A program made the translations under genes and the position numbers. The notes under the pieces were generated by a model, which was not told the DNA's origin, made no database searches, and saw nothing but the letters and a program-made list of their open reading frames with translations. Below, piece after piece: positions 35,220 to 47,724 of a DNA stretch of 64,000 nucleotides. Source of the DNA: Episyrphus balteatus (taxonomy: Eukaryota > Arthropoda > Insecta > Diptera > Syrphidae); NCBI RefSeq assembly GCF_945859705.1, contig NC_079137.1, positions 52,112,552-52,176,551 of the forward strand, read 5' to 3'. Each line of letters starts with the position of its first letter. Positions within the stretch are counted from its first letter, which is position 1.

Positions 35220-37740
35220 TATCGATAAAATAAAAGGCTTTCAAAAAAGAGCAGTTTTGTTTTTTTTTTTTAACATATCGTAAAAGACAAGACAGTTTTG
35301 GATCCGGTGTTTTTATTTAAAAACAAATAAGAGCATGCAATTTTGAAAACTAAGTTAGTTTTTTTAATTTTTTTTCTTCAAAATTTTGAAATGTCGAATT
35401 ATTCAAAAACTAGTCCATTAAATAGCTTTATTTAAAAGCAAAATAAAAAAAATGTTTGGCTTTATAAAAAGGTACAACATGGTATTGTAGGTGTTACATG
35501 TAACCGTTGATTATAATAATTATTAATATTTTTTTTTTCTAAATTAAGTCAACCTTTTAGAAAATAGCCCAGAAGATGTGATATTTTCGAAACTGAGGGC
35601 TATTCAAAAATTGTACAGAACTGTTAGAATTGTTTAAATCTATTGTTTTAAGGCTATTACAAAATTAAGTCGAATATAGTGTCAAGGACTTCGTTGCATT
35701 TGCAAGTTATCAGTTTCAGACGAAAAAAGAAGTAAAAAGGAATCCTTTTTCGTCGGGAAAATCATTGTAACCTAGTTTAATATGGTTTATCTATTTAAAG
35801 TTCTTAAAACATTCAAGATTGAATATTTTAAAATTCTATCTATATTTCAAATATTTCTTTTAGCCAATTCCAATACAAACTTTGGCATTTTAAAAAACAT
35901 TCTTTTCACATCTCAAAGAATTGTATTATAAGTTTGTTGAAATAAATTACATTCCAACATCCTTTTTATTCAATTTTATATCTTCCATAACTTTTTTTGA
36001 CTTTTTGAATGAAGGCGAACAAAAAAATTACTTTATTTTTTTTTTTTTTTTGTCAATCTTATAAAGGCCATCACGATTGTCCGGAAAAAAGAATGTCTAA
36101 CAGAAAACTAACATTTTAACACAAGAAAAAAAAAGAAGAAGAGAAAAAAAAACATAAATGAATGTATGAAATTTCTCTAGAATGTTTTCCTGGAATTTCC
36201 GGTTCTTCTTTTCAATTCTGTCGTCGAGATTCGAGTATAACAAACACACAATGGTTACAATTTAAACATTTTGAGGACACGCGATTCATACAATCATAAT
36301 ATCATCATCGACACACACACACAAAAACATACTCATTCCCAAAATATTTGTCACACAATGAAAATTTTCTAAATGCACCTAATCTCGCCCTTGTGTAGGT
36401 TGGTGCCTCTACTATATCCTGGTGAGTGTGTGTGTGATGTCTAAGTTGCTTTAGCTCTCCTTGATAATATGACGACGACGACGAGGATGATAAAAGCCTT
36501 TTTCTCTACCTCAATCTCCCTAACGTCTAACCAAACGCCCTCTTAAGGTTGAATTGAGGGCGATTTATTTCTTACTCCCGAGACTTCACAAACTATCCAC
36601 ATCTCTCACATCACAAAAAAAAGGCTTGAACCTTGAAGATTATTATGTTCTTCATCCAACACAAAATAATATAAAAAGAATTTGCTCATATTCAATTTTC
36701 ATATTCTACTCGTATTCTAGTACAATGGATCTAGTGTGTGAAATATTCATCCTTGTATGTGTTTGCTATACTCCTACATGCAAAAATGTTTTGCTGAAAA
36801 TCCTTTTGTGAAGCGGTCGGTCGTTCCTTTGAATAGTGCATTCGTCGTAATAACTTGTTAATCCCGTAAGAGCGGACGAGTTGTGGCAAAGGATTTGGGC
36901 GGTTGACATGGGAGATGAGATAAAAATAAGTCTATGTGTGTTGTGTACGACAAAAAAACCGCACCAACGCTACGACAGACCAACGACTTGTGTACCTCTA
37001 CTTTTACGTATTGTGACACTTGAAAGCAGGATTATGATTTTTCTTGATTCATTTTTTTTTTCTTTCTTTCCACGTATATAATAAAGAAAAATAAAAAGAA
37101 TGCGGGCCATGTCCGGTGATAATTCTGTAGAAAAGCTAAGACTATGTTTAAAAGGCTTTATTCCACGTCTTGGAGTACCTAGAGAGATAATCCACATATT
37201 ATAGAGAAACGAGTGAAAAGTAATGAGAGGAAGTATATTTTCGAGTAGACTACTGGAAAAGTACTTACCTTATACCTTGAAAAATATAGTGTTTTATAGA
37301 TAAAGTCATGGTCACATGTATATTCACATGAAAAAGGAAGCAACTATGAAACAACAAATGAAGGAAAAATCAACACTTATTAATAACCTAGAATTCTGTC
37401 TAATATTAACACAACAGTGTTAAATATTTTGTTCATTATAATTTACTTAACTACGCAGTAGTAAAAAAGAAGATTATATATTTAATCGGTTTTAATGTAT
37501 GTGAAATATGTTTGTACACTCATAACTTCTAAACTACTTATTATAATTTGAAAAAAGTTATCATTAGAAGCGACTTATTTGTCTACTGGTTATAAAGTAA
37601 ATACAGAACTCTTTTTGGAGGCATAAATCATAAACTATTTGGGTTAGTTTAAATAATTTATTATTTAAGTGTTATAATTCGTAAAAGAAAATAAAAATCA
37701 TGTGTGCAATTCACACGTGGTTGAAGTGAAACCTTAAAAA
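35220..37740. other. Intronic DNA with a single-copy-like island at 36.0-37.3 kb
   Basis: 36,300-36,500 carries CA/TG microsatellites and GACGACGACGAGGAT (about 36,471-36,490). The island to 37,260 is complex and lacks inverted repeats. Frames at 36,554-36,811 and 36,881-37,197 have no recognised domain. 37,510-37,640 belongs to the low-copy repeat shared with 24.2 and 40.9 kb. Confidence 0.4.
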
Positions 37741-37749
37741 TCTTTTAAA

Positions 37750-38708
37750 TAAAATGCACGACTGGGTCGCACGAACTTGCTCTTAGAGTTAAAGTTGCTT
37801 AAATTTTTAAGACTTTTTATATAGAAATTTGGAAAAAAAACAAAATTCGTTTTTGAAAAAAAATAAAATAAAATCTGAAATTAAATTGCCCTCCAAAACA
37901 AGTATGCAGTTTTGATATATATATTTACATGCATTTTTAGAAAAAAAAATTTCAAAATCGTTAGAGCCGTTTTTTAAAAAACTAATTTTTTATAAATGAT
38001 TTTTTGGAAAAAAAGTTTTAAAATAAAATTAGTATGCCATTTGGTAGAAATCACTAATCAACATCTAAAAACAAAATTTCAAAAAAGTTCAATGTCCCGT
38101 TTTCGAAAATTTGATTTTTCAAAAAAAAATTTTCAAATTTTTTTTAAAAATCCAAAAATTATTTTTTTCAAAATTTTATTTTTGGCTTATATTTAAATTA
38201 TATAAATGCTTCTTCACAAAAAGTTTCGTTGAAATCGAATAAGCAGTTTCGGAGATAATCGGATTTGAAAAAAAACGGTTCTATGGCAGGTACCGTTAAT
38301 AATGATTTTCAAAAAAATTTTTTTCTATTGAAAGATAGACTTTAGCTTAAAACTAACATTGGAATTTTTTAAACAAAATCGTTAGAGCCGTTTTCGAGAT
38401 ATTTCAATTTTACTAAAATCGGTATATGACAAGTACCTACCGTTATTTTTGGTCCAAAAAAATTAATTCCAAAAACCCCTCTGGAGAGTCGCCAAATCAC
38501 GCTACATACCAAGTTTGACATTAATCGGTCCATCCGTTTAGGCTGTAGCTCCTTATACAGACAGACAGACTGACAGACAGACGGACCTCCGGGACCCACT
38601 TTTTTGGCATTGTCTACCATCGTAATGTCATGGAAAAATGTTATCTCAACTTTTTTTTTTTGTACGAATGCATAACTTGATATATAGTACCTATATCGCA
38701 AGTAAAAA
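37750..38708 (+). repeat. Dispersed repeat family A, copy 5 (uninterrupted reference copy)
   Basis: The most complete copy. It runs from AAAATGCACGACTGGGTCGC through GAGTTAAAGTTGCTTAAATT, TTCTATGGCAGGTACCGTTA, TTAGAGCCGTTTTCGAGA, a CAGACAGACAGACTGACAGA tract and GGGACCCACTTTTTTGGCAT to TATATCGCAAGTAAAAAAA. There are no terminal inverted repeats. The A-rich 3' end preceded by a conserved tail could fit a non-LTR-derived element, but no ORF supports it. Type undetermined. Confidence 0.85.
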
Positions 38709-38719
38709 AATCGAAAAAA

Positions 38720-39036
38720 TACACATAACTTTTTTTTTATTCCATCACTTTTTTATATGACAACGTACAATAAATTTTATACCATCTGAAAGCTTATTGT
38801 TTCTGCTCAAACTAATTATATCGACCATGTCTATACAAAAAGAGCTAGAATTTTTTTAAGCCCTATTAGTTAGATTAGTTAGATAACCTATAATAAATTT
38901 TATATCATTATTATTTCACCTTTTATATGACGCTTCAATCATATTTCTACCATGCCTACAAAAAAGTAAGAATTTTTTAAAGCCAACTATGTCGAAATTT
39001 CAAACTGAGATTACGGTACTTCCTCTACTGCTGGCT
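38720..39036 (+). repeat. Dispersed repeat family B fragment (left of the GGGCCC element)
   Basis: AATTTTTTAAAGCCAACTATGT, CAAACTGAGATTACGGTA and CTTCCTCTACTGCTGG match, with changes, 48,225-48,290 (AAAGCAGATATGTCAAAATT, AAACTGACACTACGGTC). The text resumes at 40,404 after the inserted element. Confidence 0.6.
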
Positions 39037-40403
39037 GGGCCCTATTTCACCAACTTACAAATTTGTAATTACAAGTAATTTTCACAATATTTGTGAAAAA
39101 ATCGAGAAATTCTGTTTCACCAGTTTCTTGTGATCACAAAATTGTACTTGTAATCTACAATTTTAAATTTGTGAAAAAATCCATTTTCTGTTTCACCGAA
39201 ACTTGTATTTTACAAGTAACAAATTTGTGAGCTTTCAAGTTTCTTGTGGGTTTCTGTTTCACCAAAAAAAAAAAGTTACAAGTTTCTATTTATTTGTGAA
39301 AATTTTCTACAAGAGCCAAGACGTATGTCATTTTTGTTACAAGTTTGTAAAAACCGTATTTAGCGTGATTAAAGTGTTTAAAATGGCTTTAACCCGAAGG
39401 CCATTATTATTATTTTAATAAAAGCTATATATTATTATTATTCAAGGTTGTAAAAATACATTTGAAATAAAAAAAAAATCGTTTATTGCAAGTAAAAAAA
39501 TTTCATAGTGAAAAAAAAAATTGGATTAAAAAATTTTTTATATATTTTTCAGTTTTTTAAGGCGATTTTTAATTTGTAATAAATATTTTTATTTTTTTTT
39601 TTTTGAATTTGTAATGGAAAACAAATGCTTTAAAAATTGGTATAACATTTGTGTTTCAAATCGAATGAAAACATCACAAAATATCTATTTAAAAAATTTT
39701 CCTGATCGCTATAACCTGCCTCTTAAGTATGTAAAAATTCGTTCTCTTTTGATGAAAGAGGCTTGTTTTTTTCTCATATTTGTAGTTCTTCATTCCTTAA
39801 ATTATTTTATTTATTTTCCTCACCCTTTACAATTTTATTATTTTACCCTTTGTTTTACTTCTATAAATCCATGGATGTCATTATAAAATAATAAATATAA
39901 GAATAATCCAGCAATACAAAAATCTTAATATATATTTACAATTTTGTTTGGAATTTAAAAAATTTTCTTATTTGATTTAACTACTAAGATATGACAGTAT
40001 TAGTTTTTTGACAGTTTTTCGTTTAAAATAGGGTTGCTTAAGTTTTAAAAATGGCAATCCTATTTTTTCATATTCAATATCAACTTAGTTTTCATTTGAA
40101 ACCAATTTTAACCTCTGTCGTTACGAGTTAAGTAACTCAACGGTCACCGCTTAGACTTTAAAGAGCTTTACAAGTTTGTGAGATAAACTTGTTGCTTACA
40201 AGAAAAAAATATATTTGGTGAAACGGTAATTCTACAAACTTGTGGTTTTCAAAAGTTAGTTGTAATTTTTTTTCTCGATAATCACAAATTTGTGAATTAC
40301 TTATTTGTACTTTGTGAAACAGAATTCCATTGTACAAATTTGTACTTGTGATCTACAAGTTACAAATTTGTGCTTGTAACTTGTAGTTGGTGAAATAGGG
40401 CCC
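39037..40403. mobile_element. TIR element with GGGCCCTATTTCACCAACT ends
   Basis: GGGCCCTATTTCACCAACTT at 39,037 is repeated inverted at the right end (GTTGGTGAAATAGGGCCC to 40,403). Both ends continue into short repeats of TTTCACCAA, ACAAATTTGT and ACTTGTA in both orientations (39,050-39,300 and 40,160-40,390). The core has two short frames (39,203-39,418 and 39,614-39,886) without recognisable transposase motifs. The target duplication is unclear (CTGG-like). It sits within a family B repeat, so the empty site reads about CTACTGCTGGTCATCGG. Superfamily not assigned. Confidence 0.82.
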
Positions 40404-40962
40404 TGGTCATCGGCAACAAATCTTCACAGGTGTTTTGAAGTATTTTTCAAGTTTTTCAATTAAAGATTATATAACTTATAGAGCACGTACCATTATGTGT
40501 GATATATTAAATGAAAGGTAATATTATCAGCATGCGTATTAAAGTTAAATAAATTTTTTATGTGCTCTAAATCAAAAGATATAACGTGTTTAGAAAAAGA
40601 ACATATTTTCAATGTTATCTCAGAATTTTGAATATGAAATTAATTGAAATTTTGCACAATCATAATTTATTTAATTACCTATCTACTGTATAAATTTCAT
40701 TCATCTATCTATTAAAACAAAAAAGTTATGATCAATTGATTTTTCGTGTCGCTTTTTCGTTTCATCTTGTTTCAAATCACTACGATACTAAAGAAGTTTT
40801 CACTTCAAAAATCTTTGCAACTGCAATGTACCTACTTTTAAAATAAAATTGTTGTACATGACTTTTGACTATAGATAGCCTATTATTAGCAGACTTTATA
40901 TAGCTTACCTATAACAAGTGGACAAGTAAGATGCTTCTAACAATATCTTATTTGTCAAATTA
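40404..40962 (+). repeat. Family B continuation and low-copy repeat C
   Basis: 40,404-40,760 has repeat-like text (ATGATCAATTGATTTTTCGT). 40,860-40,962 is, on the minus strand, a relative of 37,510-37,640 and 24,235-24,400 (TAATTTGACAAATAAGAT, GTTAGAAGC). It is interrupted at 40,963 by the next element. Confidence 0.45.
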
Positions 40963-41580
40963 CACTGGTCGGCAATGAAAATAGAACTTGAACCAAACCA
41001 TACTTTTCTAAAGGATTTGTATGTGCTGATTCGGAATCCGAAGTCAAAATTTCACTGGCACGTTACATTTTTAAAATATTTGAACACTAACAGGTCAAAA
41101 ACGCGTTTTTTGGGACTTCTGTCGTCGAATTACATCACCGTTAAATTTTGTATTGCAAAACTACTTATGCAATTTTAGAAAGCTATATTTTATCGTCTTA
41201 AACATATTTATGCTTTTTAAAAAATTACTTTTTTCTATAAGATATTTGAAATATAAATTTATGATATGTCAAAATCTTAGTTAACGTAACTTATGTTTTT
41301 TTTTTGAAGCAGATTTGAAGTAAAATAAAGTTTCCGACTACTGATTTGTATAAAAAAAGCGAAATAATACAGAAAAATTTTAGACCAAATATTCAAAAGC
41401 ATTTAATTCAAAAGTAGTTTTTGATACCTTATAGCGAAAGAAGTGATGAGTAAAGCTCAAAAACTAGACGTGATGAAATAAATCTGTAAACAGTTTTGAG
41501 TTTAGCACACTCAAGTTAATTAAAATCACCTTACAGAGTTCTTGCTCCCGACTTTTTTTTTTGTTTTTTGCCGACCAGTG
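40963..41580. mobile_element. 618 bp MITE with CACTGGTCGGCAA ends and a TTA duplication
   Basis: CACTGGTCGGCAA begins at 40,963 and its complement ends at 41,580. TTA flanks both sides. Removing the element rejoins CAAATTA and TTATAAGT, close to the related uninterrupted sequence at 37,540 read on the minus strand, which supports a 3 bp duplication. TTA target sites fit PIF/Harbinger-type MITEs; TA-type mariner cannot be excluded. The 67-codon frame inside is not a transposase. Confidence 0.8.
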
Positions 41581-41589
41581 TTATTATAA

Positions 41590-42405
41590 GTATTGAAAAA
41601 TAAGTTTTAAAACAGTGGTTTGTTTGCCCAATGTTAGCACAAGACAGCCCAATTTTTATTTTCGCTATCCTACCTTAGTTTAATTTTATTCACCTCAAAA
41701 AGCACAAAAAATATTTTTTTTTTTGTTCAGTGTAAAAATCGTTGATTTAGATTAGATTAGCCTATGCTAGACCACCATTTATTTTCGTCACCCTAACTAC
41801 AGTTGGTTACAAAGGCCAACTAGTTTTTGGAAGAAAATAAATTGGACGAATACACCACAGTGTCCCTTTTAATTTATTGTTTGGAAGAGGTAAATTTGTG
41901 GTCGTGACTACACACTATTATGTAGCATCAGTTTTCAAATTATAAATTTTACAAATTTATACAAAAATGCAGCTTTATTTATTTATTCTGAGGCACTTAT
42001 ACTGTTCAAAGAAAGCAATAAAGTTAAAGAACAAAGATAAATGAAAAGACGTTGTTGTATGTATTTTTAAATATAAATAGAAACAATTTTATTAATAAAA
42101 TAATTGAGAAATTTAAAAATATGTTGACTGAAATGATTTTTCAACCATTGAACAAATTTTTATTTGTAAAATTATTCAGGCGCTTTGGGGAAAACGTCGT
42201 AAGTAATAAAAACAATAATTAAACGATTTACGGTTAGCTTATCAAAACCCCTGGTGTTATAAATTTTGACAACGGTAGGCAACCATTGCTCAATGAAATG
42301 TCAAACAAGAGTGATTTGTTTTTAATCAAACTCTGCCTTTTATATGATTTCGGAAATAATTTGTTTATTTTTAAAGCAATAAAATCTATGTTTCCAAATA
42401 TAAAG
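41590..42405. other. AT-rich intronic DNA, nothing recognised
   Basis: No paired repeats, splice-bounded frames or protein fragments seen. Confidence 0.4.
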
Positions 42406-42408
42406 TAT

Positions 42409-43931
42409 TAGTAGAGTAACTAAAGCAAATTATTAGGAAACCCGGCCGAACAGCTCTGATTTTGACGATTTTTTTTTCAAACGTAGGTAATTAAAAATAC
42501 TTTAAAGTCTATAGATTAAAAATTGCCGGTGTTGCCGTATTGTTTTTATTTAAATTAAAATTAAATTTTTTTTAACAAAACCATTTTTTTTACTTAAATT
42601 TCATAAAACAAATTATGTATAGCAAAAGATTCTCTAGGTAATTTAAGGAAAATATATAAAAGGCTGTAAGATAAAAGCTTCCATCGTTTAAGCGATAAAT
42701 GCAATTTTCTAACATTCTGACCTCAAACACAAAAAAAAATATTTTGAAAACAACGGCAACACCTACAATATTTTAAAATACATTTTTAAAAAGCCAGACT
42801 TTCATTCTTATCTTTTAAATTTAAATCCACTAAATTTCATCAAGACTTTTTGAAAAAATGGTCCTCAAAGTCAGAATTAAAAAAAAATGTTATTAGAAAA
42901 ATTTAAAATGACTTTTTTCCAAACTTTTTCTAATAAAATATGAATTTATTTAAAAAAAATTTTTGGCCATAAATATTATCAGAATTTCGAAGCAAAAAAG
43001 GTAAAATATATCACACTTTTGAAAAAAAAAAAAAAATAAAAAATTACTTCAATTTCAATGGTTTTTTTTTTTTATTAAAACTGAATTTTTGCATTGAAAT
43101 AATTAATTTTCTCAAAGACTGTGGTAAATAGGAACTTTAAATTTTTGCTATTTAACTTTCAACAGTAAGGGTTATTAAATGAATAAAAAATAATTTTATG
43201 TTTAGATGTTGAACTTTAAAAAAAAAATAAGTTACATTTTTTTTCAAAACTTTTATTAAAAAAAGTTCTTCGAAAATGAAATACTTTTTAATTTTGTTCA
43301 TAAACCGTAATACATATTGACATTTCCTTTTATAATTTGAAATCATAATAAATGCGGCCAAAAAAATTTGAAAATAAATGCATTTTATATTACGACCAAG
43401 TTTAAAAAAACGACATGTTAAAATTTTTTCAATAATTTTTTTTTTTCAAAAATCTGAGTTCAATTACCATTCTTTCAAAAGCCGTTCATTCAATAAACTT
43501 AATTTTAATTTTACATATATGACTAAGCTTCTAGCTTTTAAAAAATGTATATTTGAATATTGTAGGTGTTGCCGTTGTGTTCAAATATTTTTTTTTTGTG
43601 TTTGAAGTCAATTAATAAGAAAATTGAATCTATCGCTTGAACTATGGAAGACTGTCCCTCACTCCCACATATTTTTTTTCCTTTCCTAGACAATCTTTTG
43701 GCATCAATTTATTTATGAAATTTAAGAAAAATGTTTGAAAAAAATTTGTTTTTGTTCACAAAAATCTTCCATTAAATTTAAAAAATCAAAACGGCAACAC
43801 CGGCAATTTTTAATCTATAGACTTTAAAGTATTTTTAATTACCGACGTTTGAAAAAAAAGATCATCAAAATCTAAGCTGTTCGGCCGGGTTCCCTAATAT
43901 TGCCAATTTTTGGGCTTTAGTTACTCCACTA
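42409..43931. mobile_element. Near full-length palindromic foldback element (1.5 kb)
   Basis: The ends TAGT(A/G)GAGTAACTAAAGC are inverted at 42,409 and 43,931, flanked by TAT on both sides (or TA). The inverted match continues inward almost to the centre (~43,170): AACCCGGCCGAACAGCT; ACTTTAAAGTCTATAGATTA; TTGCCGGTGTTGCCG; the AACGGCAACACCTACAATAT segment at 42,753 opposite 43,555-43,577; and TTTTTTGGCC at 42,957 opposite GGCCAAAAAAA at 43,357. Each arm is about 650-700 bp with moderate mismatch. No coding capacity. It could be a foldback transposon or a MITE pair that inverted. Confidence 0.88.
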
Positions 43932-43934
43932 TAT

Positions 43935-46900
43935 TTTAAATTGATTAAATATAAAGAAGAGAAATTGATAGAAACCAAAAGTCGTCGAAAAAAATTAATT
44001 TTTGAGTATTTTAGGAGATTTAAATTTTTCAATGCAAATTTTTTTTAATATGTTCTAAGCGTATCCATACAAAATGTTTGTTGTATTTTTGTTGCCATTT
44101 ACAGTTTAGCTTTCCATGTTGCAAAATTTCTTATATCCTGGGAAGTAAAGTTGTCGGTTTAATAAAAATGCAATGTTGTTACCTCATAACTTTGGACTGA
44201 GTGAACTAATTTTTTATAATGCTGCTACAGTGCTTAAATAACCATTATTTTTGTATGCTATTGGTCTATTTTTCCTTCAGTTTCAAAAAACAAATTTTTT
44301 TCACAAAAAGTTTCATAGACCTATTTTATTTCATAATTTCCAGAATAAATGGATTTTAATAATAATTTTTCCATGGTTGGAAAAATTTCTAGAAACCCTT
44401 AGAAAATTCCATACGCAACTGATATTATGCTTAAAAAAATTCTTTGAGTGCTGATGGTAAGTATCTTCATTGCTGGTATAACGGTTATAAGTTCACCTTT
44501 GTCAAAAATTTTTGCTCATATCAGATTAGCTTAATGACAGACACAAAAATTCATGCATTTGTTATCAGAAAATTGAAAAATTACATGATAACATTTGGTG
44601 AATGATTGAAATGAGCTAAATGGGTTAAAAAGTTTCTATTGCTTATACATTTTCTTCTTGGATGCTTGAATGAAATATTAAACGGTTTCGAATTGTATAA
44701 GGACAAAAAAACAAGTTAAAGTTTCACAATTCCTTGAACAATTTCGAGGGTTTTATGTTTACTTTTTCCATTTTTTTCGAAGATGAGAAAAAAAGTAACC
44801 ATACCCGAGTGATATCTTAACAACGTCTTCAAAAGAACTTGGAACTTTTTTTTTATCTCCTTCAACAATTTAATTAATTTCTTTCATTTTTTTTTGTATT
44901 ATTTCTAAGGATCAAGATAATTAACTTTTTTTATTTTCTTTGTGCCAAAGTTTATCAAGCCTGGCATTATTGCTCAGCAAAAATAATATCCAAGTACCAA
45001 TATAATTATAAACTTTCATGGGTATATCAACGCGCTTGACAAAATCCTTATATAAGGACATTTGCAAACTAACTAACCAAATAATAATTATGTATTTTTT
45101 TTTTTTTTATTTTGTCTTGGTTCATTTTTTTTCTTTTTTTGTTCTTCTTTTTCCTTGAAATTATTATTAACGTCGCATATTATTTTTTTTTCTTCTCTCT
45201 AATTTTTACGAAATAACTTCACACTTCTTAAAGAGCTTCGCATTAGCGCATCCAAAGTGAAGAAATATCATCATCATACTAAAAAAAAAAAAGATGAAAA
45301 AGAGAAGAAAAAAAAAACACACAAAATTATATAGCAAACTTTTTCTGCCAAAACTTAGGAAAAACTTTAGACAAAACTTTTCCTCCACGTAGTCATAACA
45401 AAGAATAAGAAAAGAAAGAAAACAAAAAAAAAAAAGGACCAAGAAAAAAAAAAAAACTATTCCACAAAAACTTTTTAGCTCCTTAACTATCAGACGCACC
45501 CGGTACGCCATTATCTAATCATTAATATCACTAACCAAAAACTTCTCAATCTTCTACAACCTACCGAAGCGCTATGCCAAAAGTGACCAATAAATGTTTT
45601 CCAATTGGCAATCGTACACCAAAGGGCTCATCCATACACAACATTTTTGTGCTATTTCGAAATGAGCCTTTATCAATATGAAAAAAATACCTAAATAAAA
45701 ATAGAAAAAAATTACTTGAACTTCGATTGGTGTTGAAGTTTGCTTTTGGGTGTAGTTTTTTTTTTGGGAGTTGTATTGGTATTTTTTTGGTAAGCCCTAA
45801 ACATCAAGGAGTCGATAAGCTTGAGAGTGGAGAGACCCACCCAATCAATCTCTCGCTCGCATGGTATAAAAATTGATAGAAAATTTGTTATCCTTTAGCT
45901 CTTCTATACTCGTCGTCCTTAGTATTATATCGAAATTTGAGCAAAAGATACTTTAGTAATTTATCATTTTTTCATCTCTCGTTCCACCTATCCACCCTAT
46001 TTTTTGTACAGATTAACTTTTGTCATTCTTGAGGCTTATCTTTACATTTTCTTTCTTAGATTTTTCCTTTTTTTTTGGTGTTGTAGGTATTTGTTGTTGT
46101 TGTTGGATTGGATGATATTATTTTTTTTTTTGCTGATTCTTTTGCCCTGTAGTATGAAATGCCTTAATTTAATCTTTGTTTACTTCTTCTCTTGCACGTT
46201 CAAGGATATAATCCAGTTTGTTTTGTTTCATTTCGGTTTTTTTTTTTTGTCAAAAAAATAAAGTTCATGTACATATCACAAATTGCGGAGCCTTAATTGT
46301 TGCTTATGTGCATGTGTGTCGTCTGTGTGTATATTATGGCTTAAAGCAATTGTTGACAAGAAGTTATCAAAAGGGATGACACTCATTATTACTTTTTTTT
46401 TTCTTTTTTCTAGTTAAGATTTATTCGTGATCTTTCAATTCGAGGTTGTAATTTTCTTGAAATATATGTACTTTTTTCACACTTTGTCAAATCCAATTTG
46501 GAATATGTTTTTATGTGTAGATAATTATTTCGTATTTAAGCACCATCTAGAAAATTTTTAGAGTAAATGGGACAATTTTGACAAATTATACCTTCTTTAA
46601 TTAAAACAAAAATATGTTAGAAAAACCCTTTTCACGATTGTCGTTTGTACAAAATCAATCAAAATTAAGTGTTCAAAATCACTAAAACATTGCACTTCTA
46701 TGCTCTTTACAATGCTTTTTCCCCAACTCAATTTTGTCTTAAGACCAAGTGGTTTCAGGGCAATCAACATCAGCAGTTGAAAACATTATTTGAAACTCAA
46801 ATATGTAGGATTTTCTTGACGAAATTATAAATTTTGAATAGTGATTTCTTGAAAATCATAAACTTTACAAAGATGGAGTTGGTCCAATTTTCATTGTTGT

Positions 46901-47640
46901 TAACAATAAATTAGTATCTAAGTGTTTACACCGCAAAATTTGGGGGTTTAAATATTTTTTGTATTTTTCACAAAGGATGTTCATGTTTATTGGGTCAGAA
47001 ATTATAAGCAAATTTGAGATATTTATACTCTAGTCAAAGCGTCAAAAAAAAAAAAAGAAATATCCTTGCACGCAGAGCCATAAGATATGTGTTTTTATTT
47101 TATAGACCTGTTGGGCTGCTCAAAATCAAATTTGCACTGCCCTACTATCATTCTCTTTAGCGGAGTTATGCACTAAACCTAATTTTTTCCTATGCTCTAG
47201 TATTTCATACAAAAAAAGGAAGTACAATGAGTTCCGCATAGTACACTATAGTATTTCCAATTCCATTGTATTTAAGTACTTTTCAAAACCAAATGGCATT
47301 TTAAAATCTGGCTTACAGGAATTTGAGTTTAATTAGATGCAAAGCACATGACCTAATTTTGGGCCCAAGCGTTCACAAATTGGACTAGTATCAAACAGAA
47401 TTTTACAGCTGTACCAAAAATTTTCAAAATTTATTTTGGATTTTTCCAGATATTTCGGGGTTAAGTTAAAGGAATGAAATAAAGTCGGTTTAAGGACCAT
47501 AATTTTTCGTAAGAATAAGAATAATAAACATTGATGAAAAAGTGCATAGGTACTTTTATGAATTTAATTGAGTTGAATTATATGGACTGAATTATCATTA
47601 TTTTGAAGTTAATTAAAAATTACAATTTTTTTTTGTTCAA
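43935..47640. other. Intronic DNA with a single-copy-like island at 44.9-46.4 kb
   Basis: 44,900-46,400 has many poly-T/poly-A tracts with moderately complex sequence between. Frames such as 45,206-45,511 and 46,004-46,261 are Phe/Leu-rich products of poly-T tracts. No exon or element was supported. Confidence 0.4.
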
Positions 47641-47724
47641 TTTTCTTGTATAAAAACATTACCTATAAGATAATAATACAATCTCATAGTATAAAATTTA
47701 AGCTAAGGATAAAAATGTAAACTT

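Noticed and set aside
38558..38584. CRISPR-like or functional CAGA repeat
   Set aside because: The CAGACAGACAGA tract is a conserved part of repeat family A and is a simple repeat without spacers.
45206..45511. 101-codon minus-strand Phe-rich frame resembling a membrane protein
   Set aside because: The hydrophobic runs come from poly-A tracts read as poly-T; not evidence of a transmembrane protein.
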